Shown piece after piece: positions 55,601-62,064 of a DNA stretch of 64,000 nt. The DNA lies in the NCBI GenBank assembly GCA_018242215.1, contig JAFECG010000022.1, forward strand, positions 62,001-126,000. Direction: 5' to 3'. Position numbers and translations under genes: made by a program. Under the pieces are notes generated by a model. That model searched no databases and was not told the DNA's origin. It saw only the letters and a list, made by a program, of their open reading frames with translations. This stretch comes from Pseudomonadota bacterium (GTDB lineage Bacteria > Pseudomonadota > Alphaproteobacteria > Rhizobiales > Hyphomicrobiaceae). Each line of letters begins with the position of its first letter. The first letter of the stretch is position 1.

Positions 55601-55962
55601 TCCGCCTTCGCGCCGATCAGCTCGACGCCGTAGCGATGCAGGATGCCCTGCTTGTGAAGCGCCAGCGCCGTGTTCAGCGCCGTCTGGCCCCCCATCGTCG
55701 GCAGGATCGCGTCCGGCTTCTCCTTGGCGATGATTTTCGCCACCACTTCCGGCGTGATCGGCTCGATGTAGGTGGCGTCCGCAAGATCGGGATCGGTCAT
55801 GATCGTTGCGGGATTGGAGTTGACCAGAATGATGCGATAGCCCTCGGCCCTCAGCGCCTTGCAGGCCTGCGTTCCTGAATAGTCGAATTCGCAAGCCTGG
55901 CCGATGACAATCGGGCCTGCGCCAATGATGAGGATGGAGTTGATGTCAGTGCGTTTTGGCAT
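52687..55962 (-). CDS. carB: Carbamoyl-phosphate synthase large subunit
   Basis: The 1091-residue protein has two homologous ATP-grasp halves, starting with [21 protein letters not shown] near 9 and [21 protein letters not shown] near 566. It also has [13 protein letters not shown] and [17 protein letters not shown], a connecting oligomerisation region, and a C-terminal allosteric domain with [10 protein letters not shown]. With CarA it makes carbamoyl phosphate for arginine and pyrimidines. The two subunit genes are 4 kb apart on the same strand, with four unrelated genes between them. Confidence 0.97.
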   Translation of the reverse strand: MPKRTDINSILIIGAGPIVIGQACEFDYSGTQACKALRAEGYRIILVNSNPATIMTDPDLADATYIEPITPEVVAKIIAKEKPDAILPTMGGQTALNTALALHKQGILHRYGVELIGAKAEAIDKAEDRQLFREAMEEIGLETPRSRLVHNRDEAATALEHVGLPAIIRPSFTLGGTGGGIAYNREEFFEIIDRGLDASPTSQVLVEESVLGWKEFEMEVVRDKADNCIIICSIENIDPMGVHTGDSITVAPALTLTDKEYQIMRDASIAVLREIGVETGGSNVQFAVNPADGRLVVIEMNPRVSRSSALASKATGFPIAKVAAKLAVGYTLDEIQNEITGGATPASFEPTIDYVVTKIPRFAFEKFAGADTTLTTSMKSVGEAMAIGRTFAESIQKALRSMETGLTGFDDVQLEGLGQGDDKNVVRAAVSRPTFDRILKVAQAFREGFSLDEIHQYCKIDPWFLSEIKAVVDSEARVLAHGLPKTAAPLRALKAQGFSDARLAKLAKVSEADVRKMRKDLGVMPVFKRIDTCAAEFASPTAYMYSTYETGLSGDPVCEADPTDKDKVIILGGGPNRIGQGIEFDYCCCHACFALTAAGFETIMVNCNPETVSTDYDTSDRLFFEPLTAEDVLEIIRVESGKGSLKGVIVQFGGQTPLKLASALEEAGVPILGTSPDAIDLAEDRDRFKALIDKLKLRQPKSGIAKTPSAARGIAEQIGYPVVIRPSYVLGGRAMEIVHDGAEVDRYVARLSATLDKPSELVVSERRPLLIDSYLTDAVEVDVDCLSDGKDTFVAGIMEHIEEAGIHSGDSACSLPPHSLSSTIVAELERQARELALALHVVGLMNVQFAIKDEQVFILEVNPRASRTVPFVAKVIGLPIASIAAEVMAGKPLSAFKLTKPVYKHIAVKEAVFPFARFVGVDPILGPEMRSTGEVMGIDHDFAMAFGKSQLGAGQKLPSKGTVFVSVKESDKARVVAPVKELAAMGFKVVATRGTKRFLEANGIQCDAINKVLEGRPHIVDAMKNGDIHLVFNTTEGSKALSDSKDIRRTALLHHIPYYTTLAGAVAVTRAIKALASDTLEVAPLQAFAHR

Positions 55963-56086
55963 GCGGCGCAAGAATTTGGCCGAAGCTCGCGCACGGGCGC
56001 GGTCGGCTCAGGGGTGGGTGGAACGTCGGGCTAAGGGGGCCTTATAGGGAAAGCCTTGCGCGGGGGAAACCCCGAAAATACCGCGG

Positions 56087-56105
56087 CGCGGCGTTCTCCG
56101 CCGCG
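56087..56105 (-). terminator. Possible terminator hairpin after the MFS gene
   Basis: CGCGGCG and CGCCGCG form a perfect 7-base-pair stem around a 5-base loop, 20 bases past the MFS stop on the minus strand. Only a weak T stretch (TATTTT) follows some 8 bases later. It may equally be a leader structure of carB. Confidence 0.35.
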
Positions 56106-56124
56106 AACGCGATTTAGGCTGCTT

Positions 56125-57339
56125 TTACATTGTCATATTCGCGCGCTCGGGTCCCGGCAGGAAGACCGTCAAAAGCCCGAGGAATGGCAAGTACGAGCAA
56201 ATCCCGTAGACATAATCGACGCCCTTTGCGTCTGCGACGATGCCAAGCACTGCAGCAGCGATGCCCGCCATCCCAAATGCCGCACCGAAGAAAATACCCG
56301 CGATCATGCCGACGCGTCCGGGCACAAGCTCCTGGGCGAACACGACGATGGCTGGGAATGCCGACGACAGGATGAGGCCGATCAGGATCGAAAGGACAAT
56401 CGTCCAGGTCAGATCGGCATAGGGCAATGCCAGCGAGAATGGCAGGCAGCCGAGGATCGAGAACCAGATCACCATTTTCGGACCGAAGCGATCGCCGAAA
56501 AGTCCGCCGAGAATCGTGCCGACGGCCGACGCTCCGAGAAAAGCAAAGAGCATCAGCTGCGACGCCTGCACCGACACGCCGAAGCGATGAATGGCGTAAA
56601 AGGTGTAAAAGCTCGCAAAGCTTGCCGTGTAAATGTTCTTTGAGAAGACGAGCACGGCGAGAACGGCCAACGCGATGGCGGTTCGCTTCCGCGAATGGAT
56701 GAGCCCCATGCCGTGCGTGCCGCCCGCGCGCCTTGCGCCGGCGATCGTGCTCCACTGGCCGACTTTCCACAGGATCACCATCGCCACAAGGGCGATTGCG
56801 GCGAACCAGGCAATGCTTCCCTGCCCGTGCGGTACGACGATAAACGCCGCTAGCAAAGGCCCGATCGCGGTTCCGAAATTGCCACCAAGCTGAAAGAGCG
56901 ACTGCGCAAGGCCGTGGCGTCCGCCTGACGCGAGGCGCGCAATCCGCGACGACTCGGGATGAAAAATCGCCGATCCAACGCCGACGGCCGCGGCGCCGAG
57001 GAGCAATCCGGCATAGCTTGTCGCGGAGGCCAGCAGGATGAGACCGGCGAATGTCGATCCCATGCCCACGCTCGTGGAATAGGGAACCGGACGCTTGTCG
57101 GTATAATGGCCAATGAACGGCTGAAGCAGCGATGCCGTGATCTGGAAGGCCATCGTCAGCAGGCCGATCTGCCAGAAATCGAGGCGATAAGCCTCCTTCA
57201 GCATCGGATAAATGGCGACGAACAGCGACTGCATCACGTCGTTGAGCAAATGGCAGAAGCTCACGGCGAGCAGGACAGCGAGGGAGGCACTGGCGACCGG
57301 CGTACGAAGCGCGGCGCGGGACGAATCAAGGACGGTCAT
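56125..57339 (-). CDS. fsr: MFS exporter of the fosmidomycin-resistance (Fsr) type
   Basis: The 404-residue protein has 12 predicted membrane helices and the Fsr pattern: FCHLLNDVMQSLFVAIYPMLK near 27, GLLTMAFQITASLLQPFIGHYTDKRPVPYS near 58, ESSRIARLASGGRHGLAQSLFQLGGNFGTAIGPLLAA near 131. E. coli Fsr exports fosmidomycin, an inhibitor of the MEP pathway. The natural substrate is unknown. I chose the ATG at 57339, where the family likeness begins. It follows two secreted-protein genes on the same strand by 105 bases. Confidence 0.88.
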   Translation of the reverse strand: MTVLDSSRAALRTPVASASLAVLLAVSFCHLLNDVMQSLFVAIYPMLKEAYRLDFWQIGLLTMAFQITASLLQPFIGHYTDKRPVPYSTSVGMGSTFAGLILLASATSYAGLLLGAAAVGVGSAIFHPESSRIARLASGGRHGLAQSLFQLGGNFGTAIGPLLAAFIVVPHGQGSIAWFAAIALVAMVILWKVGQWSTIAGARRAGGTHGMGLIHSRKRTAIALAVLAVLVFSKNIYTASFASFYTFYAIHRFGVSVQASQLMLFAFLGASAVGTILGGLFGDRFGPKMVIWFSILGCLPFSLALPYADLTWTIVLSILIGLILSSAFPAIVVFAQELVPGRVGMIAGIFFGAAFGMAGIAAAVLGIVADAKGVDYVYGICSYLPFLGLLTVFLPGPERANMTM

Positions 57340-57444
57340 GGGAATCTCCGGGCCAGCTTCTAACGCCGGAGCGCGTGCGATACATCGCACGCGCCGGCAT
57401 GGCAGCTATCCCGGGTTGTGATATCGAGCCGGAGTTGAAGACCG

Positions 57445-58146
57445 CTATTTGCCGTCAGGTGACGCGGGAGCCGCAGGAGCGACTTCCTTGTCCGGCAGAA
57501 CGTCCTTCGGCGGATCGATCTTGATGTCGATCGGGAACGAGTAGGTCGTCCTGAAGATCGGCTTGTCCTCGTGGCCCGGAACGAGAAGGGCATTGCTTGC
57601 CGGCAGTCCCGTCGTTGCATCGACATAGAACATACGGAATGCCTGGCTCTGCGCGGCAGTCGACCCTTTTTCCGGCTCATTTTCGAGCTTGTAGGAGAGA
57701 ACGTCGCGACCATCGATCTGCGTACGCCCCTTGCAGGCGTAATTGCCGACGTCCGTCTGCTGCGTGAGGACGGTGTCATCCATCTGCTCGCGGAGCTGTG
57801 CGGCGATTTGCTGAGGGACCGGCCGCCAGCCGCCGCCGTCGCCCTGCTTCGACCAGGCCTGATTGCCGACGAGAATGAGTTCCGTCGTTTGCTTGGTTAG
57901 CTTGAGAGTGACCGTCTGATGCATGCGGTCGGGGAGAACGTAATCGATCTGCATCGCTGTCGGACCGTTCTCCGTGATCATCTGGGTGTCCATGCGGAAC
58001 CAAGACGAATTGCGGAGCTTTTTCAGAGCCGCGGCCACTTCGTCCGCACACGGGTTTGCGTTCGGCTTGGCGGGCGGCGGGACCTGGGCCGACGAGGCAC
58101 TCGCGAAAGCGACTGTCAAAATAAAAGCAAAAGCAGTGCGGCGCAT
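57445..58146 (-). CDS. Exported LolA/LppX-like protein, paralogue 1
   Basis: The 233-residue protein has a signal peptide (RRTAFAFILTVAFASASSAQ). A body follows with MQIDYVLPDRMHQTVTLKL, LILVGNQAWSKQGDGGGWRPVP and YACKGRTQIDGRDVLSYKLENE, then FYVDATTGLPASNALLVPG and TYSFPIDIKIDPP. The order of a P-D-R-M strand, a V-G-N-x-x-W strand and a late Y-x-F-P motif recalls the LolA/LppX lipoprotein-carrier fold; this is inference. The next gene downstream in the window (58179-58808) encodes a clear paralogue. The gene starts 32 bases after that gene's stop. Confidence 0.65.
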   Translation of the reverse strand: MRRTAFAFILTVAFASASSAQVPPPAKPNANPCADEVAAALKKLRNSSWFRMDTQMITENGPTAMQIDYVLPDRMHQTVTLKLTKQTTELILVGNQAWSKQGDGGGWRPVPQQIAAQLREQMDDTVLTQQTDVGNYACKGRTQIDGRDVLSYKLENEPEKGSTAAQSQAFRMFYVDATTGLPASNALLVPGHEDKPIFRTTYSFPIDIKIDPPKDVLPDKEVAPAAPASPDGK

Positions 58147-58178
58147 GGAGATATCCCAAACGATGCCGGCAACCGGCG

Positions 58179-58808
58179 CTAATGGACTTTTTGCGCGGGC
58201 GCGTTCGCCGGCGCAACAATGTTGATGTCAGTCGGATACGAATATTTGACTTCCCGAACCGGCTTCGAGCCCTCGCCAAGCGTCGCTATGACGTTATACG
58301 CCGGTAGGCCGCTCTTCGGATCCACGTAAATCGTCCGAGCAAGGATCTTCGAGCGGTCCGCCTGAGGATGCGTCTTATCCTCGTTCCTGTAGCCCAGCAG
58401 ATCCTGATTTTCGTATTTGACGGTCCCGAGACACTCATATCCTTCGAGCTTGCTCGGGCGCGCCAGCGCCTCAGCGACTTCCGCGATGATCGACTGCGTG
58501 AATTGCGGCTGCAGTTCTTCGAAACTGCCGCCCGAACCGGAAAATGCGCGATTATTGACCAGCATCGTCTGCTGCTCACCGGGCATGGCGGGCGATGTCA
58601 CTGTCTGAAGCATTGTCAGGGGCGGCATATAGTCGATCCGCATGTGGGCATCGCCTTCGGCGGTCGCTTGGGAGAACTCGACGCGAAATGCCTTCAACGA
58701 CAGCTGCTTCCTAACGGCCGTCAGAACATCGGCGGAGCAGTCCGTACCAGCCGCAGCCGCAGGGGACGCGGCTGCCAGCACTGCAGCAGCCAAAAAGAAC
58801 AGGCGCAT
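58179..58808 (-). CDS. Exported LolA/LppX-like protein, paralogue 2
   Basis: The 209-residue protein has a signal peptide (RLFFLAAAVLAAASPAAAAG) and aligns along its length with the neighbour at 57445-58146. Shared features are HMRIDYMPPLTMLQTVTS against MQIDYVLPDRMHQTVTL, YECLGTVKYENQDLLGYRNED against the other's YACKGRTQIDGRDVLSYKLEN, and IYVDPKSGLPAYNVIATLG followed by YSYPTDINI. Two cysteines (DCSAD and YECLG) are conserved in both. A lipid-binding half-barrel is plausible. The ATG at 58808 follows a TTG codon in frame. Confidence 0.65.
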   Translation of the reverse strand: MRLFFLAAAVLAAASPAAAAGTDCSADVLTAVRKQLSLKAFRVEFSQATAEGDAHMRIDYMPPLTMLQTVTSPAMPGEQQTMLVNNRAFSGSGGSFEELQPQFTQSIIAEVAEALARPSKLEGYECLGTVKYENQDLLGYRNEDKTHPQADRSKILARTIYVDPKSGLPAYNVIATLGEGSKPVREVKYSYPTDINIVAPANAPAQKVH

Positions 58809-58922
58809 CAACTTCCTCCCAGAGTTTTTCCTGGGGTTATAGGCAAATCTGCCGCAGAAGCGATCTTAAAGTTCAGCAAGGTTGATTTGGCGGTTCCGCA
58901 CCGGAAACGCGCTCGGCCCGGC

Positions 58923-59978
58923 TTACATCTTTCGCATTTTCGCGCAGGGGTCGCCGCGTTCGGCCGGTTGCGTGAATACGATGAAATCGGCTGCCGGCTG
59001 GCCATTGGGATCGCGCGGGATATATGACGCCGAGTCGGCGCGCTCATTGTCGACCTCGACGAACATCACCGACACGACTTTTTTCTCCGGCGCGCGATGG
59101 CGGATATACCACGGCACGGCACGATCCGTTCGCGCGTGTCCCGTGCCGGCAATCAGGATCGCGGATCCGTTTGCCTGCACCGCCGTCAATATGGCGTCGG
59201 CCAAGTGGGCGTCGCGGTAACGCTGCGCGAATGCCATGCCGGCGAACGCTTCCCTCGGCAGCGCGCCGCAATGGGCTGCTTCGATTTCCTTGATCGAAGC
59301 CGCCTCGAATTTTGCACCGAGCGGCACATCGAGTGCGAGACGCTTGCGGTCCTTGGCAGAGCGCGCGTCCGCGCCATCCTTGGCTGCTCTCATGATCTCG
59401 GCGCGCGAGACGTCGCCTGCGTAAATCGGACGTCCGCCTGAAATGACCGCCTCAAATACCGGATCATAAAGATCCGGCCAGCTCGATTTGTGCCAACCGA
59501 CGAGCTGCTTCAAGTCGGCGACCGTCATCGTGTGGCCGCTCTGCGTCCGGGCAGCAAAGGTATCGATGCCGGGCTGCTGATCGTCACGAAGCTGCTCGAA
59601 CACGATCGCGGTCCGGCTCGACGGCGAGGTGCGCGCGAATTCATCGATGGCTGCTGCCTGCAGCAGATGATGCGTGGCGTTGTCGTGGATTTCGCCGAGT
59701 ATCAGCACGCCGCCTGACGCGATCGCGGCAGAAGCGGAGGCTTTCAGACGCTCCCACTGATCGTTCGGGCACGGCGCTTTGGGATCTTCGGCGGCAGGTT
59801 CGGCGGTGGCGTAAATCTTGCCGCATAGCGGATGCGCACAGGATCTGGAGGTTTGCGCAATCTCCTCCAGAAACGCGCCTTTCGCCGGGGAGCAGGCATC
59901 GGCTCCGGTCACACAGCCGAGTAACAGCAGCGCGGCCGAGAGCAAACGACGGAGGAAGAGCACGGGGAAACCTGACAT
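58923..59978 (-). CDS. ChaN-type haem-binding/Tiki-superfamily protein
   Basis: The 351-residue protein has an N-terminal signal (FLRRLLSAALLLLGCVTGADAC), possibly a lipoprotein signal with LLGC. It has the ChaN core: GGVLILGEIHDNATHHLLQAAAI near 88-110, TAIVFEQLRDDQQPGIDTF, GWHKSSWPDLYDPVFEAVISGGRPIYAGDVSR, and ILIAGTGHARTDRAVPWYI. ChaN in Campylobacter is a haem-binding lipoprotein under iron control. Eight or more cysteines in the first 75 residues are unusual. The gene begins 12 bases past the carA stop, so it is probably co-transcribed with carA. Confidence 0.82.
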   Translation of the reverse strand: MSGFPVLFLRRLLSAALLLLGCVTGADACSPAKGAFLEEIAQTSRSCAHPLCGKIYATAEPAAEDPKAPCPNDQWERLKASASAAIASGGVLILGEIHDNATHHLLQAAAIDEFARTSPSSRTAIVFEQLRDDQQPGIDTFAARTQSGHTMTVADLKQLVGWHKSSWPDLYDPVFEAVISGGRPIYAGDVSRAEIMRAAKDGADARSAKDRKRLALDVPLGAKFEAASIKEIEAAHCGALPREAFAGMAFAQRYRDAHLADAILTAVQANGSAILIAGTGHARTDRAVPWYIRHRAPEKKVVSVMFVEVDNERADSASYIPRDPNGQPAADFIVFTQPAERGDPCAKMRKM

Positions 59979-59990
59979 GTGCGGAAGCGG

Positions 59991-61190
59991 TCAGCGCTCA
60001 CGCGTCGTCGGCAGGCCCTTCTGCTCGCGCATCAAGTTGACAAAGCGCGTGAAGAGATAATGGCTGTCCTGCGGACCCGGCGATGCCTCGGGATGGTGTT
60101 GCACCGAGAACACCGGCTTACCTTCCAGTGCCAAGCCGCAGTTCGAACCATCGAAGAGTGAGACATGGGTTTCGACGACACCGCCCGGCAGGCTGTCGCG
60201 ATCGACGGCGAAGCCGTGGTTCATTGACACGATCTCGACCTTGTTGGTTGTGAAGTCTTTCACCGGATGGTTGGCGCCGTGATGGCCCTGATGCATCTTC
60301 TTCGTCATTGCACCGAGCGCAAGGCCGAGCATCTGATGGCCGAGGCAAATGCCGAAGACCGGCTTGCCGCTGTCGACGAGCTTCTTGATCTCCGGCACGG
60401 CGTATTCGCCCGTTGCAGCCGGATCGCCCGGACCGTTCGACAGGAAAACACCGTCGGGATTGCGGGCAAGAATGTCCTCAGCTTTCTCCTTCGCAGGCAC
60501 GACCGTCACCTTGCATCCCGCAGATGCGAGACAGCGCAGAATGTTCCGCTTCAACCCATAGTCCACGGCGACGACATGGAATTCGGGATTTTCATTGCGC
60601 GTAAATCCCTTGTCCCAGACCCAGCGCTGCTCGTCCCAGGAATAGCTCTGGCCGCTTGTGACTTCCGGCACGAGATCGAGCCCCAGGAGGCCATGCCAGG
60701 ACTTTGCTTCGGCCTTGAGTGCTTCGAGATCGAACTTGCCATCGGGATTATGGGCGATGACTCCGTTCGGCATACCGCGCTCGCGGATACGGGCCGTCAG
60801 GGCGCGCGTGTCGACGCCGGCGATGGCGATAATGCCGCGCGTCTTGAGCCAGGCATCGAGGTTTTCGACCGCCCGATAGTTCGATGGCGCCGTGATATCA
60901 GCACGCAGAACGCAGCCTCGCACGCCGGAACGCGACGCGAGATTCGATGTCTCGGTGTCTTCCGGATTGGCGCCGACATTTCCGATATGCGGGAACGTGA
61001 ACGTAATGATCTGTCCGGCGTAGCTCGGGTCGGTCAGAATTTCCTGATAACCGGTGATCGCGGTGTTGAAACAAACCTCGCCGACGGCTGTCCCGGTCGC
61101 ACCGAGGCCGCGCCCGGCGATGACGGTTCCGTCATCGAGCACAAGGCGCGCGGTCAGAGGCACTTCTGTCCAGGGTTCAGGTGCGTTCAT
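59991..61190 (-). CDS. carA: Carbamoyl-phosphate synthase small subunit
   Basis: The 399-residue protein has the CarA N-terminal domain ([42 protein letters not shown]). Its class I glutamine amidotransferase domain has [13 protein letters not shown] near 255, the nucleophile cysteine in [15 protein letters not shown] near 282-296, and the dyad histidine and glutamate in [13 protein letters not shown] near 363-375. It releases ammonia from glutamine for CarB. It is divergent from the yqeY gene, with 173 bases between the starts. Confidence 0.97.
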   Translation of the reverse strand: MNAPEPWTEVPLTARLVLDDGTVIAGRGLGATGTAVGEVCFNTAITGYQEILTDPSYAGQIITFTFPHIGNVGANPEDTETSNLASRSGVRGCVLRADITAPSNYRAVENLDAWLKTRGIIAIAGVDTRALTARIRERGMPNGVIAHNPDGKFDLEALKAEAKSWHGLLGLDLVPEVTSGQSYSWDEQRWVWDKGFTRNENPEFHVVAVDYGLKRNILRCLASAGCKVTVVPAKEKAEDILARNPDGVFLSNGPGDPAATGEYAVPEIKKLVDSGKPVFGICLGHQMLGLALGAMTKKMHQGHHGANHPVKDFTTNKVEIVSMNHGFAVDRDSLPGGVVETHVSLFDGSNCGLALEGKPVFSVQHHPEASPGPQDSHYLFTRFVNLMREQKGLPTTRER

Positions 61191-61363
61191 CTGTCATCCG
61201 TTCGTGGGGTGGCAACCGTCCGTCGCCAAGTCGCGGCGGAACCTATGGTAACGACCTTTCGACGTCAATTATCGCGACCTGTTGAATATTCGCACCCCGC
61301 AAGGCTTGCCGGGGGATACGCCGAGCCCGTAAACCACGTCTGCGACCTCAAGGAGACCTACCT

Positions 61364-61801
61364 ATGCGCGCGAAGATCAACGCGGACCTCAAAGCGGCAA
61401 TGAAGGCCGGTGACAAGCAGCGAGTGGGAACACTCAGACTGATCAACGCGGCGATCCAATCCGCCGAGATCGAGGCGAAGAAGGATCTGGATGACGCGGC
61501 CATTCTTGCGGTCATGACCAAGATGGTAAAGCAGCGGCGGGATTCAATCGCTCAGTATACGAGCGGCGGACGTCCGGAGCTTGCCGCAACCGAGCAGGCG
61601 GAGATCGACGTCATTGAAACGTATCTGCCAAAGCAGATGGACGAAGCTGCCGTTTCCACAGCGGTCGCGGATGCGATCAAGGAAGCCGGTGCGACGTCGC
61701 CAAAGGACATGGGCAAAGTGATGGGCGTGCTCAAAGCCAAGTACGCGGGGCAGATGGACTTTCAAAAAGCGAGTGCGGCAGTCAAAGCCAAGCTCGGCTG
61801 A
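61364..61801 (+). CDS. YqeY/GatB-like domain protein
   Basis: The 145-residue protein has the YqeY pattern: INADLKAAMKAGDKQRVGTLRLINAAIQSAEIEAKKDL at the start, MVKQRRDSIAQYTSGGRPELAATEQAEIDVIETYLPKQM, and KDMGKVMGVLKAKYAGQMDF at the end. It resembles the tRNA-binding tail of GatB and may act with tRNA-dependent amidation, but its function is not firm. AAGGAG precedes the ATG. It lies upstream of dnaG, the standard Rhizobiales order. Confidence 0.92.
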   Translation: MRAKINADLKAAMKAGDKQRVGTLRLINAAIQSAEIEAKKDLDDAAILAVMTKMVKQRRDSIAQYTSGGRPELAATEQAEIDVIETYLPKQMDEAAVSTAVADAIKEAGATSPKDMGKVMGVLKAKYAGQMDFQKASAAVKAKLG

Positions 61802-61824
61802 CGAACCGGGCTCGCAGACACGTT

Positions 61825-61890
61825 GTCATCGTTGGGCTCGCCCCTAAATCGCGCGTCGAAATGGATCCTCGGCATAAAGGCGAGGATGAC
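61825..61890. repeat. Composite two-hairpin intergenic repeat, copy C
   Basis: The element runs from GTCATCGTTGGGCTCGCCCC to CGAGGATGAC and includes ATCCTCG-GCATAAAGG-CGAGGAT (61865-61887... with an 8- to 9-base centre). Its order and ends match copy A at 23487 and the reverse of copy B at 46411. It lies between yqeY and dnaG. Confidence 0.75.
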
Positions 61891-62064
61891 ACTCCAAACA
61901 AGGGCTGCCCAATACGAAGGCACTGTGGAAAGCGGGTACGGATTGAAACGACAAGATGTTGAAGGGCAAGGCTTCTCTGCGAATCACCTATTGATCGGTC
62001 TGCGGCGGAGTTTCGAATAGCGGTTCCGTCGCACGAATTCGCTCATCTGAGGCATACCGCGCCC

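Noticed and set aside
53509-55878. 789-codon open frame on the plus strand
   Set aside because: It lies wholly antisense to carB, its product is rich in Arg, Asp and Ala without domains, and GC-rich codon use makes such shadow frames common.
10992-57339. Functional link between ispDF and the Fsr exporter through fosmidomycin
   Set aside because: The genes are about 45 kb apart, and the drug target is IspC, not IspD or IspF; there is no positional support.
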